This document shows positions 49,347 to 61,315 of a DNA stretch of 64,000 nucleotides, piece by piece. The translations under genes were made by a program, and so were the position numbers. The number at the start of each line of letters is the position of its first letter. The stretch's first letter is position 1. Source of the stretch: Chelonoidis abingdonii (lineage: Eukaryota > Chordata > Testudines > Testudinidae); contig NC_133771.1 in NCBI RefSeq assembly GCF_003597395.2, forward strand, positions 54,787,475 to 54,851,474. Reading direction: 5' to 3'. A model generated the notes under the pieces. That model did not search any database and was not told the origin of the DNA. It was given only the letters and a program-made list of their open reading frames with translations.

Positions 49347-49600
49347 TTCTTTAATGCAGTGAGTGCAGTCTCATATTTACCATTTGCAAAGGGAAAAGTG
49401 TAAAATATTCACTGCCCTTCTGCTCCAAGGCAGTGGATTAGCAGAGCACAATTCCTTTCTTCAGAAATCTCTGTAGCACTGATTGCAAGCAGATAAGTCT
49501 CAAACATATGGATTCAGACAGTAAAAGCAATTGGAAGGTCACCTGGGCTTTGCAGAAAGGGTGCTGGTGGGTTCAGAGGCAGACAATCCATCCTCATCAC

Positions 49601-49975
49601 CAAAATGTCATATCAACCAGGCAAGGTACTAACAAACTTCACCAGAACTTTATTTCTACAGTGGAAACCTCTTTACCAATCTTCTGCTGTACCCTCTGTA
49701 ACTCTTAGCCCCAACTCCTGCATCAGGAGCCCCCACTTCTGGACCTCCACTCTATTAAGCCCCAACCAGTTGCATCCTGACTCCCACCCCACCAAGTCCC
49801 AGTCTCCTAGCCCCCACCACTGAGCCCTAAACACCTTCACCTGAACTCCCTTGCAGAGTCCCATTCCCCCTTTACCCAGAAACCTGCTGCAAGCCCTATG
49901 CATCCAGATTGCCCCCTGCACACAGACCCCCCCACCATGTTGCCCACACCCAGATTTCACTACACAGAACCCTGG
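49601..49975. other. C-rich spacer, possible gypsy LTR or leader remnant
   Basis: C-rich on the plus strand with repeated 'agcccc' motifs from 49705 to 49975. It may be upstream gypsy LTR sequence or an unrelated repeat. The ORFs here are low-complexity. Confidence 0.3.
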
Positions 49976-50051
49976 TACTCTTGAGGGAATTCTGTGCCAC
50001 AAAAATAATACATTTTATTTGTCAAAATAACATAGAAACACAATGACAATA

Positions 50052-50270
50052 CAAGCCTGTCACATCTTAAGTGCATTTAACATGCGCGATTTCAGCTTTA
50101 CGTGGTTGGCAAAAACAAAAAAAAAAGAGAAAAATAACAATTTAAGTACTGTTTCTGTAGTGCGGGCAATTCTGCCCGCCATTCAACTCAATGTAATTTT
50201 GACTATACGCAGTTTTCGCTTTACGAGCTAAACACGGAACGGTACCCCCACGTAAGATGAGACAGACCTG
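50052..50270. mobile_element. Tc1/mariner-like MITE (219 bp), TA target site
   Basis: The ends CAAGCCTGTCACATCTTAAG and ATGAGACAGACCTG are imperfect inverted repeats (CAAGCCTGTCaCATC against CAGGTCTGTCTCATC). TA dinucleotides flank it at 50050-50051 and 50271-50272. The interior is non-coding. Confidence 0.75.
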
Positions 50271-50356
50271 TATAATCACACCATTTTCAATTATTTTGGC
50301 TAATTTATTTTAAAATAATTTTCAGCAAATAATTGAGAAATGGTGTGATTATAATG
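50271..50356. repeat. Hairpin of 27-base arms
   Basis: 'tataatcacaccattttc' at 50271 pairs with 'gaaatggtgtgattata' at about 50338-50354 with a short AT-rich loop. It is the centre of the palindromic element. Confidence 0.8.
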
Positions 50357-50468
50357 TGTTATTCTGACAAATAAAATATGCAGAATTTTGAAGAATTTTA
50401 AAATATTGTGCACAATTTTTTTAATGTTTTGGTTTAGAATTTTTAGGCACAGCATTCCCTCAAGAGTA

Positions 50469-51072
50469 ACAGATGCTCAGTAAAATGGTGTGTTTCATGT
50501 TGTCCTCCTGTATATCATTTGCAATGAACTTCTGGGAGAGTCTGCCTGAGTACTGAATCCAGTTCTGCTCTTCATTATACTATTTCAGATTTCTATATGC
50601 AGCCATTTTTCTTTGTAGAACATGCTGATTGTTGTTTTCAGTTTATTCTCATCCCCAATGTAGCATATGGAGACCTCAAACGGATTGAAGCTAAAAAAGG
50701 AGATCTTTTTATTCTGGCACAGGTTCACATAGACAACTAAATAAGCTTCCATCTTGGAAAAAATTCCTCACACACAACTCTTCTCAACCCTCAATAGCAT
50801 GCTTAGTGCAGTCTTAGGACTTCTAACAGAAAACAGCTATTCTCACACTGATGGCAATAAAAATAAAAAAAAATACCTAAAACATTACACCTAGTTATGG
50901 CAAGGTGTGTTGCACATTCAAAATTGCATGACCCTTCTAACTATCTACATTAAAGAGTAACCTTATACAATACACCAAGAGGTTTTCTTCTACATATCCA
51001 ATTCCAGAAAAGTCTGAAATGGAAAACTGTAACTCATATGTATTTACAGATTTTAGATTGCCCATTAGTAAT
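50469..51072. other. Unannotated spacer
   Basis: No gene or family recognised. Confidence 0.45.
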
Positions 51073-51161
51073 CACAGAATATCAGGGTTGGAAGGGACAT
51101 CAGGAGGTCATCTAGTCCAACCCCCTGCTCAAAGCAGGACAAATCCACCACTAAATCAAGC
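51073..51161 (-). mobile_element. CR1 LINE 3' end fragment
   Basis: The plus strand reads 'cagaatatcagggttggaag' then 'tcatctagtccaacccc', the reversed extreme 3' end of CR1. It is about 90 bp and severely 5'-truncated. Confidence 0.88.
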
Positions 51162-51264
51162 AAAATAAGAGCGCTCAGGATGTTCTTGTTGAGTATTAGC
51201 TGCAGCAATATCTGACTTGAAATTGGCACTGCAATATGAGATGTGCTAGTTAACTAGCCCAATG

Positions 51265-51300
51265 TTTTTTTTTTGTTTGTTTGTTTGTTTGTTTGTTTTC
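51265..51300. repeat. (GTTT)n microsatellite
   Basis: About seven GTTT units after a T run. Confidence 0.9.
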
Positions 51301-53229
51301 TATACAGTGTTCATGGCTCAACAAAATATAGCAGGTATTTCAATACTTCCATAATGTCATATTTCATAAAATCTCACTTGTATTCAGTCCATTCAGAAGG
51401 GCAAATTTATTTAAATATACTCAACCTTCAGACCTGACAAATCTGAGTTTTAGAGCTGCACAGTCTTTCATGCTGCTGGCACCAGAAATATTATTATTTC
51501 ATTCAGCTAGCATGGTGTGGAAACATGGCTCGGTTCAGCACTGAAAAGATATAACATCTGTCCAGTTATGATTTTCCCTGACTCTTTCCTCAAATCACAG
51601 ACTCAGGCACAGCTTCCTAAAATACTGTCCTGTATTACTATTCTGTCCAGTCAGTACCAATAACCAGACCTATCAAACACAAGCTAGCATTCTAAATATA
51701 AACTCAAAAATTAAACATTAATTTTTCAATATTCTTTTCAAGTTGTGCCACACAGGTGCCATTTCTTCCTTTTAACATTCTGCACATGAAAGAGTGAAGT
51801 GCCAAGTGGCTATAAAAAACATGCTTCCTCTTACATTTTTGACATGACGTACTTCAAACCTTGCAATTTTGCAATCCTGAAACTACAGCAATCGTTTACT
51901 AATTACATAACTACTCCTCTTTGCAGAAGTTCAACCCTTTTTACTGAAGAATGCAAAAAGGTAAGTCAGACTATAACATGGGTCTTTTATACTAAAGTCT
52001 TGATTTTTAAAAAATTAAAATCCACACGATTGAGGTATTGAAACTCAATTGGAATTAAATGATAAAATGTATAATGACTTAGCTTTCTTGCTGTATTTCT
52101 ACTTTTGTAGTATTTTTAATGTGTGAAGTTTCTATATATGGATATAACTTTACACACACACGCACACACATGTTTAAGTGGGCCCCTAGGGAATGGGGAA
52201 AACTTAGTAAGAGATATAGCATGTTCTTGAAGCATGGTCTGTGTTTTTGTCCTGATCCAAAGTCCACTGGAGTCAATAAAAAGAAACCCATTGATTTCAA
52301 TAGGCTTTGGATCATCTCCTTTGTTTTTCCTTTACCAGAACACCAGCTAAATCAATGAGAAGAAAAAACACAAAAAACCCGGAGATGGTTTTCTACAGAA
52401 GTGTAGTCCAGCAATCTGAGCACATAAGTAAGAGTTGGAGATTCTTGAGTTACTATACCCCAACACAGAATCCTCTTATTACTTTCAGCAAGTGACTTAA
52501 CTTTTCTGCTTCAGGTACCCCATCTGTAAAATGGGGACAAGATTTACCTACTTTAATGTATGTATGGCTTACTAAATTAACTAGTTAGTTTGTAAAGTGA
52601 TTTGGAAAGGCCTTAAGCATAAATTTCAATGAATAGTATCTCTTCAGGGCACACATCATATTGTATTTTCTGTTTATACAACTTACACAGCACAGCACCT
52701 AATACTCGGTGGTCACTCTTAGAAACAAATAGGAATAAAATCACTGGGCCCAGGTCCTACAAAGACTTGTGCAAACTTTACAGGCTGGGAGCAGTTCCAC
52801 TGAATCAACAATCAGGACTGGAGTCCTAGATAATATTTTCCCAAGAGTGGATTCCTATAGCTCCCCTTCACCCTTTGGGAGATCAAATGTGTTTATTTTA
52901 ATTTTTTATTTTGCTTTGTGTCATATGAGAATACTTTTCTAACTTTTATTCAGTGGTGGTTTGGTGATAAGCTAAATTAAAAGGTTTATCAGGCTAAATT
53001 GTTTTTGGAGATCAACTCTGATAACAGTGGAATTTCATCAATAACTTGCACATCACTAAAGTATGCAGTGAGTTGTACACAAGAGTAACTCTTTCCTTCA
53101 TCTGAAATCTGCTGGTTCAATAATTTCACAGGAAAGAGATGGAGCAGGGGATAGGAATAGGCTAAGATAAAATAAAGCATGCAATAGAGGCAGAGATGCT
53201 AATAGGGAGAGGTAGGTGTGGACATGGGA
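51301..53229. other. Unannotated AT-rich DNA
   Basis: No gene supported. A small inverted repeat at about 52252-52315 pairs 'tgatccaaagtcc' with 'ggctttggatca' and holds the recurring 'cattgatttcaatagg' motif. Confidence 0.4.
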
Positions 53230-53234
53230 GGCAA

Positions 53235-54365
53235 GTTTGTAGAAATTTTGGTGGTGCCCAGAACCCGCCCCCCCAACTCCGCCCCCTCAAGCTCTGCCTC
53301 CACCTGCCTAAGGCTCTGGGTGGGGTTTCAGGGGGGAGGTCTGGGGTGCAGGTCCTGGGCTGGGGATTAGGGTGCAGGCTTTTGGGGGAAGGATTTGGGT
53401 TTGGGTAGTGTGCGGGCTGGGAAAGGAGTGGGTGTGCAGGAGGGGGAGGCTGGGCTTTGGGCGGAGTTTGGGTGCGTCGGCTAGTAGTTGATGTAGAGGA
53501 AGATGAGGGTGCAGGCTCTGGGCTGGGTGGTGGGTGTAGGAGGGGTGAGGGGGTGCGCGTCATCGGTGAGAGGATTTGGCCTTGGTGCAGGTTTTGGCTA
53601 GGGCGGGGTGGGCGTGCAGTGAGGGTGAGGTGCAGGCTGCGATGGAGTTTGGGTGCGAGGTCGGCTGGGGGTAAGGGGTTAGGAAGAAGGAGGAGGGGTT
53701 TCAGTGCACTTAGCTGCGGGCAAGGATAGGGTGCAGGGGAATGAGGGTTGGGGTGAGGATGAAGGCTTTGTGCTGGGGGGGGCTCAATGGCTTGGGCAGA
53801 GGATTAGGCGTGCGGGGAGGGTTCTGGCTGGGGCTGAGGATTAGAGTGCAGGGGGATGGGGGCTGAGGATTAGGGTGCAGAGGGATGAGGGCTCTGGCTG
53901 GGGATGAGAATTAGGGTGCAGGGAGATGAGGGCTCTGGCTGGGGATGAGGATTAGGGTGCAGAGGGATGAGGGCTCTGGCTGGGGATGAGGGGTTTGAGG
54001 TGTTGGAGAGGCTCAGGGCTAGGGCAGAAGGGCAGGGTAAGGGCAGCCTGCATTGCCATTAGTGGATGACAGGCGCTAGGAGCCTGGGGCAGCAGACAGC
54101 AGTTCTGCTCCGCCAGCAGAAGCAGGCAGGGACGCGGCGGGGTGGGGAGACCCACGGTGGGGGGCGCACTGGGGGGCAGGGGTTGACAGGCAGAGGCCAG
54201 GACCCGCTCCAGGCAGGAACGCGGCAGGAGTGGGGGAGATCCTCAGGGGCCAGGGCCCTATACAGGCAGGGCCAGGGGAGAGATCCAGCTCCAAATATTG
54301 CTAGAGCATGGCTCACAGCCCTGAATATTTCTGGAGCCCGAGGCCACAAACATATATAACCTGCC
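53235..54365. repeat. G-rich interspersed repeat with internal tandem units
   Basis: It is bounded on the left by 'attttggtggtgcccagaac' (about 53236) and on the right by 'ggccacaaacatatataacc' (about 54341). The plus strand is dominated by GGG runs and degenerate 'ggattagggtgcaggctctgggctgg' style units broken into short pieces. ORFs of up to 133 codons on both strands follow from the stop-poor composition. Guanine quadruplex formation is plausible. It is probably a non-autonomous DNA element expanded by tandem duplication; the family is not known to me. Confidence 0.6.
53884..53992 (+). repeat. 41-bp minisatellite
   Basis: Two full units at 53884-53924 and 53925-53965 and a partial third from 53966, each beginning 'gatgagggctctggctgggg'. 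The units differ at about four positions. Confidence 0.9.
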
Positions 54366-56375
54366 GTCTATGGGTGTGGATATGTGCTGGGGACCAGATT
54401 AGAGCAGATGTCACCAGCAGCTGGGAGAAGTGGAAAGGAGGTGCAGGGAAAGTTCAGTAACTCCCATTTCTTAGGTAGGTCTGAGTGAGCTATTTAAACA
54501 TATTGGATCAGATGAGTATATAAGAAAAAACTCTCCCTTTTCTATTACATTTACATAATGTCAAATTGTGCTTAGGTGCAAGAGATGCTAGTGAAATGGA
54601 CTGCTTCATTCATACACAAACTTAGCCTAGCAAAATTGTCATGAGAATTTACAAAATTACAAAATTTACTCAACCACCTTCAAATGACAATGCTGAAAAA
54701 ATAACAATGTCTTTAAAAACCTTGCAAGTGGAAAAGGAGAATTACACACCTGTGGTTCTGAAATTATTTTTCTCCTTACTGGCTACAGCTGACAGATCAG
54801 TCTTAGATCAATCTTGAGAACATCACAACTTGTTCAATGGTTATAAAGGGTGACAGAGATGCAGTCCTAAAATGTTATGTATCTTGAGAAACTTCAGTTA
54901 CACAGTTCTGAGCACAGACCAGATATTTTGACCCCAGCGATTTGCTAAAGGATACAAATAGAAAAAGATAGCTCTGTTCTGCTGAGACCCCTTTAGCATG
55001 ATCTCCTCACTCTCACCTTCTATAGTTTAATTAATTCATTAACATAGGATAAATACTTAGTGGTAAGATAAAGAATTTATTTTGAAGAATACAATACCAG
55101 TACCAGGAATTGTGCCACATTCATGTGTCAGGAGAAAAGATGCTCTATAGACTAGGCTGGCAATGCAATGCTACCTTACAGATTGTTTTACAATACAGTA
55201 CATGAATATCTGAAGAAATGACAAATCCATCTTTGTGAACTATTAATACACACATGTACAAATTAGCAGAGTGAGAAACTGTGGCTGAATTCTTATCAAT
55301 CCCCCCTCCACACACACACACACACACATAGATCAAGTTCCTATGGAGAGAGCATGCATCAGGCAGAGTTAATTACTAGCTTTCTGTTGTTTAGCAAATT
55401 TTAAATTAAAATTCCTACTATTTCCCTTGAACAAGAAAGAGGCATACATGAACACTTACATCTTGATGCTCTACGAATTACAAGCCAACGTAGATGCATG
55501 GTTTCTAACAAATCATTTGATTTGACTTAGTCTATCACTTCCTTCATTACCAAGGATGAAAAGTGTTGCTTACAGGAAACTTGGCGTGAAAAAAGGGATT
55601 GATAGAAGCCTGTCTTCTAGATTTTAGAGTTTTGGGATTAAGATATTCTCTCATACCAACAATGTGTCTCTTAGGAGGCTACTACTTGCCTGAGTGGTAG
55701 CAAACTTTATAGCAAATCCTGAAAGATTTAGCAATATAAACCTTAATTACCAAATAGATTAAAGAGATATTGGGAAATTGAAGGGCTTGGAGGGGAGAAT
55801 CCCAAAAGTAAAGATCACTATGCACAAATTTAATTGACTTATGTTACCTGAAGCTACCAAATAATTTGGAAATCTTGCATCTGATAAAATTGAAGATTGG
55901 TTTCAGTATTATGAGGTAGCCAAGAAACAATGATTTAAAAAATAATAAATTAATTAACATTGTAATGGATGTAGAATTAACAGACAGAAACTTTGATTAA
56001 CCCCTGTAATTTGACCTAAGAAATTCCTTTTCATTTCACAAATTTTCTGTTCTGTTTCTTAGAAGGTGGATTATAAGTCATGTGACTCTAAGAGCAATTT
56101 CAAGGCTCGATCCTTTGAAATTCATAGTCCCAATGTCATACAAAATTCTAAAACAGGAAGATAAATAATCAATAATCAGTGGAAAGGTTGCAAATTTTTG
56201 GTAAAGAAAAAAAAAGAAAGTGGATTATGGCACTGACTGCTCTTGTCTCTTGGAAATCCTCTTACTGTATCCAAGATAGACATTTCAACTGCATACTTCC
56301 TTGCCACTCTAGATCAGGCGTAAAACAAGGAGCAGCTAATAGAAACATGGAACCTTGCCCGTTAGTTCTTTGAAC
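54366..56375. other. Unannotated AT-rich DNA
   Basis: No gene supported. A (CA)n repeat is at about 55310-55328. Confidence 0.4.
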
Positions 56376-58080
56376 ATAAGAAAGGCCATACTGGGTGAGA
56401 CCAAAGGTCCATCTAGCCCAGTATCCTGTCTGCCGACAGCGGCCAATGCTGGGTGCCCGAGAGGGGATGAACAGACCAGGTAATCATCAAGTAATAATCA
56501 AGTGATATTTTTAGAGAATTAGCCATGATGACTAGAAGATCGTTCTTAAATGGTAACAGTTAATTTAGATCCCATCATTTTCTATGTACATTTGGGATTA
56601 TGTTTTCCAATATGCATTACTTTGTATTTATCAGCATTGAATTTCATCTGCCATTTTGTTGTCTCATCACCAGGTTTTGTGAGATCCCTTTGTAACTCTT
56701 TGCAGTCTGCTTTAGACTTAATCATCTTGAGTAATTTTGTTTGTATTGTCTACCAGTTTTGTCACCTCGCTGTTTATCCCTTTCTCCAGATCATTTATGA
56801 ACACGTTGAACAGCACTGGTCCCAGTACAGATCCCAAGGGGACAGTACTGTTCACCTCTCTTCAAACCTAAAAATTTATCATTTATTCATAGCCTTTGTT
56901 TACTGACTTTCAACCAGTTACTGATCCATGATAGGACCTCCCATGTTATCACATGACACCTTATTTTGCTTAAAAGCCTTTGGTAAGCCTTGTCAAAGGC
57001 TTTTGAAGTACACTATCTCCATTAGATCACTCTTGTCCACGTGTTGTTGACCCCCCCAACCCCTCAAAGAATAGTTGAGACTTGATTTCCCTTTACAGAA
57101 TCCTTGTTGCCATTTCCTCAACAAATCATGTTCATCTATGTGTCTGATAAATCTGCTCTTTATTATCACTTCAACCAAGTTTGCCTGCTACTGAAGTCAG
57201 GCTTACCAGCCTGTAAATGCCTGGATCACCTCTGCTGACTTTTTAAAAAAATGGTGTCACATTAGCTATCCTTCAGTCATCTGGAGGCTGATTTAAGCAA
57301 TAGGTTACATACCACAGTTAGTAGTTCTGCAATTTCATATTTGAGTTCCTTCAGCACTGTTGGGCGAACACCATCTGCTCCTGGTGCTTTATTAATATTT
57401 AATTTATCAATTTATTCCAAAACCTCCTGTACTGACATCTCAATCTGGGACAGTTCCTCAGATTCATCATCTAAAAGAATGGCTCAGGTGTGGGAATCTC
57501 CCTTACATCCTCTGCTGTGAAGACTGATGAAAATAATTCATTTAGCTTCTCCACAGTGGCCTTGTGTTCCTTGAGTTGCGCACTGATTGTTCGGCAAGCT
57601 TCCTTCTTTTGATTAACTTAAAACATTTTTTGCTGTGAGTTTTTGTGTCTTTTGCTAGTTGCTTTTCAAATTTTTTGGGGGGCTGCCTAATTATCCTTTT
57701 ACACTTTACTTGCCATAATTTATGCTTCTTTCTATTTTCCTCACTAGGATTTTATTTCCAATTTTTAAAGGATGCTTTCTTGTCTCTAACAACTTCTTTT
57801 TACTCTCTTGGTTTGCCACAGTGGAACTGTTTTGGTCCCTCTTACTATGTTTTTTTTGTTTTTCTAATTTGGGTATACATATCGTTTGAGCCTCTATTAT
57901 GGTGTTTTTTAAAAAAGGTTCCATGCAGCTTGCAGGCATTTCACTCTTGTTACTGTACACTAGCTTCATCATTTTTGTGCAATTCCTCTTTCTGAAGCTA
58001 AATGCTGCTGTGGTGGGCTTTTTTGGTATTTTCCCTCTCATCAGGATGTTAAAGTCCTTACTCTGGCACACCTTCCTATG
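56376..58080 (-). mobile_element. CR1 LINE, long 5'-truncated copy
   Basis: The 3' end is at 56376 ('aacataagaaaggccatactg' on the plus strand). Going upstream on the minus strand are the 3' UTR, then the thumb and reverse-transcriptase region at about 57300-57460. The segment between endonuclease and reverse transcriptase lies in a 121-codon open stretch (57706-58071) reading AAFSFRKRNCTKMMKLV. Stops break the rest. The element is cut at about 58080. It is the same subfamily as the copies at 3040 and 41485, and covers more of the coding region than either. Confidence 0.88.
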
Positions 58081-58306
58081 ACTTTAAGGATCCTGGCATC
58101 CAATTGTATTCATGTGTTTCAATGTCCTTGATAGGCTTTCAGTAGCAGTAATACTCTGGAAAAAAATTAAAATAAGTAACAAAACTAACAAGATATACAT
58201 GCCTCACTAAGAAACTGTGATCTATGATTGCCACACAGTGATCTTCCTTTCACCTCCTTGTCTGCTTATGTGCATCACTAAATGTGTCATGATGAATCTA
58301 AGTCTA
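58081..58306. other. Unannotated spacer
   Basis: Short AT-rich stretch, nothing recognised. Confidence 0.4.
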
Positions 58307-58573
58307 TGTCTACACCACAATCACAAGATATGACTGCATCTCAAAAAGACATGCCTGAGCCAGCTATAATCTACCAAGCTCAGGTACTGGAGCAGTGAAG
58401 CCATGAAGGCTCATGCTTCAGTGCAGGCTAGCTGTTTATATAATTACCCAGGGTTTGGATGCGCTTTTAAATCCCACCCTGAAGTTCACATTGCTGCAGC
58501 TTCATTCTCCAGTACCTGATCTAGCTAGATTAAAGCTAGAATCAGCCCCCATGATTGCAGTATAGACAGACTA
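58307..58573. mobile_element. MITE with 'agtctatgtctacac' ends
   Basis: The left end 'agtctatgtctacaccacaa' and right end 'tgattgcagtatagacagac' are inverted repeats with three or four differences. Inner arms 'aggtactggagcag' and 'ctccagtacctgat' also pair. It is non-coding. Confidence 0.75.
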
Positions 58574-60244
58574 TATTCTATATTCTCTTTAGAGCAGAAC
58601 AGACTCTTTCTTTGTTTCTGGTGTGCCAAGCACATTTAAAGGAGCACTCAAACAAAAATGCCAGTTCATCAAATATCTGTGAATAAGAACAGAATAGCTC
58701 AGTCCCTGAACACCCACACGCCATCTGAAACAGGGTTCCTTCAGTCTCACAAGATTTCCAAGAGCTTAGCTATATTACCAGGCCTCTTTGCCTCCTTTGA
58801 TCTGTGAAACATTTTGAATGGAATGGCTCTCAGTTCAATGATAGGAACTGTTTCAGAAGCTCAGAATCCTCTCACTCCTGCAGGTATAAGTGCCACCTTT
58901 GGCACTCTCCCAGGGAATTAAGCTTCTGAGCTTAGGTCTTGCAGTCAAATCTCCTGCATGGAATCATGAAGCACTTGTGCTATACCACTAAAGTAACCCG
59001 AAACACAGGTTTAGGCTGCAGTACTTCAGAAATAATGTGATAAAATTTGGTTTTCAATAGCACATTTTATATTCTTGATATCAAAATTGCTTTACAGGTA
59101 GGGCAATGTGAATAGCTAAGGTAGATATCTGAACCAAAATAAAAATGGGTTTCAGGCTCAACTCAGACATGTAAATATAAGCATAAGTCAGTTAACCACA
59201 TATTCTGCACAAACCCAAATATCCATGAGAAGTGGGGGTTGATCTCATAGGAATGAATTTGTATAAAACACTGTAGGCTGGATTTTTTTTACCCATATTA
59301 GCCAAGCTCTGCAAGCTGTGTGCTATTAGATTTACAATGAAATCAATAATTTTGCCACAGTAGTACCCACAGCAAGCCCATACTTTGTAATTGAGAATTT
59401 ATTCCCTTTGCAACAAAGGGAAATCAATATTTTTGAGCAGGCTTAGTGGTGTATAGGTCCAGATTTTGAAAAGTTGATGTAGGAAATTGTAAGAAAGATA
59501 AATAGACTAGAACACTCTAGATGCTGAAGATGGAGCCAGATTCTCTACAATGGAGTAAAATCAGTGTCAGCTGTATTTCAGTTTCTTTAATTATGTAGGT
59601 TATTTATTTGATTTATAATATGCATTCATCCTACGCTCTAGTTGTACATGCATTACACATACAAACTAACTCCATGTCGTATTATAAAAGACTCCTACTC
59701 ACAAAAAAAAAAAAAAAAAGACTTCTCCCATGACACCCTCCTTTTACTTGTACCCAACTTGCTACCCTGCAACTGCTGTTTACTGCTATCCTGCAATTGC
59801 AGCTCAGGCTATTTTTAATGTACTGTGTGTGTGGTGGGGGTAGGTGGTGTTTGTTTATTTTTGTAATATCTCCCTCTTTATAGGAATACCTCTAAATATA
59901 ATTATTCAGGATAAAATCCTAAACCTATTGAAGTCAATGGGGTTTTTGTCTTAGACTTCAGTGGAGCCAGGATTTCATTCCCCTATATTTAGGGGAAGAA
60001 GCACAAGGATCTGTAATGCTCTTCCATCCAGATGGGGAGCTAGTGTTCCTTAGGTATTCCTTGAATTAGAGTGTGCAAGTTAAGTTTAGATATGGACTTC
60101 CTTCTGTTTTTTTTCATTGCCTTGGACTGAGGTAAATGTGAGTTTGTGCTGATGAGTCCAGAAGGATATTAGAGTTTTTCTCTCTGCTTAATCGTAAAAG
60201 AGGTGCAAGAGGATACAGGTTTTCAAAGTGATTTGAAGTTCTTG
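58574..60244. other. Unannotated AT-rich DNA
   Basis: No gene recognised. There is an A run at about 59702-59719 and a copy of the 'cctattgaagtcaatgggg' motif near 59924. Confidence 0.4.
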
Positions 60245-60930
60245 GATGTATACGTTCCAAGGCCAGAAGCAACCTCTATGATAGTCTAGACTGACCTCTT
60301 GCAAACTGTCTCCAAAATCATTTGTTTTCGACTATAGCATACCTTTTCAAAAAAATCAAATTCATTTAAAAATTGCCACTGTTGGAGAATCCACCATGAT
60401 CCTTGGTAAATTGTCCAAGTTGTTAATTATCCTCATTGTTAAAAAAGTATGCCTTATTTACAGTCTGAATTTGACTAGTTTCAGCTCCAGCCATTGGACT
60501 ATGTTGTAGCTTTTCTGTTAGACCCAAGAGCCCATTATTAAATGCAGGTATGTATACAGGACATGAGGGTACTTATAGACTATAATCAAGTGACTCTTCA
60601 ACCTTTTCTTTATTATGCTAAGTAGATCGAGCAAATTGAGTTTTTCTCTATAAGACATGTTTTCTAATCCTTTAATCATTTTTGAAGCTCTTCTCTGAAC
60701 CCTTTCCAATTTATCAACATCCTTCTTGAACTGTGGACATCAGAACTGGACATAGTATTCCAACAGCAATCACACCAGTGCCATATATTGAGCTAAAGAG
60801 ACCTCTCTGCTCCTACTGGAGATTCCTCTGTTTATGCATTCCCGGATTGCATTAGCTCTTTTGGCCAAGGGGTAATACTGGGAGATCATGGTCAACTGCT
60901 TATCGACCACTCATCACAAATCATTTTTCA
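60245..60930 (-). mobile_element. CR1-like LINE fragment
   Basis: Minus strand. A 63-codon open stretch (60518-60709) begins MERVQRRASKMIKGLENMSY, the conserved C-terminal text of CR1-type proteins. Plus-strand text such as 'tctgaaccctttccaattt' and 'tagtattccaacagcaatcac' matches the antisense pattern of CR1 3' regions. The edges are approximate. The right edge abuts the Harbinger element. Confidence 0.75.
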
Positions 60931-61315
60931 GAGGCACTGTCTCCCAGGGTATGTCTACGCTACAGGATTATTCTGATTTTACAGAAACCGTTTTTTTAAA
61001 ACAGATTGTATAAAGTAGAGTGCACACGTCCACACTAAGCACATTAATTTGGCGGTGTGTGTCCATGTACCGAGGCTAGTGTCGATTTCCGGAGTGTTGC
61101 ACTGTGGGTAGCTATCCCATAGCTATCCCATAGTTCCTGTAGTCTCCCCCACCCACTGGAATTCTGGGTTTAGATCCCAGTGCATGATGGGGCAAAAAAC
61201 GTTGTCGCGGGTGGTTCTGAGTACAGTCTCACCCCTCTCTCCGTGCAAGTAGCAGACAACTCTTTTGCACGTTTTTTCCTGGGTGAACTGTGCAGATGCC
61301 ATAGGACAGCAAGCA

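Larger units (their letters stand above)
47580..49600 (-). pseudogene. Ty3/gypsy retrotransposon relic: gag, zinc knuckle and scrambled reverse-transcriptase pieces
   Basis: The likely gag start is the minus-strand ATG at 49591 (MDCLPLNPPAPF), preceded by a short 'tttggtgatgagg' leader. The frame has stops, then runs through LLIHCLGAEGQ to 49356, where a SINE interrupts it. Gag resumes at 49189 (FFVPKVNVVA, then FGNMADEMIRDQLIEK, then HVREHLLLEPQLTLE) and stays open to 48751. One stop later, in the same frame, a CCHC zinc knuckle is intact: Cys 48694-48696, Cys 48685-48687, His 48670-48672, Cys 48655-48657 (C-x2-C-x4-H-x4-C). At about 48500-48414, in another frame, comes the late reverse-transcriptase text SKAGLKLNKSKWKF. 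After a CR1 insertion, at about 47830-47690, comes the earlier reverse-transcriptase text YKLMVNHVAKAA and YPLPRIEDL. The protease, RNase H and integrase regions are missing. It is dead and internally rearranged. Confidence 0.8.
49976..50468. mobile_element. Palindromic DNA element with nested MITE
   Basis: The ends TACTCTTGAGGGAATTCTG and its near-complement CATTCCCTCAAGAGTA are inverted repeats. Inner arms also pair: 'cattttatttgtcaaaataac' near 50013 with 'gttattctgacaaataaaat' near 50360. A mariner-like MITE (50052-50270) sits in the left half. No TSD was resolved. Confidence 0.65.

Noticed and set aside
53162..54359. Pro/Ser- and Gly/Arg-rich ORFs up to 133 codons
   Set aside because: Low-complexity translations of the G-rich repeat.
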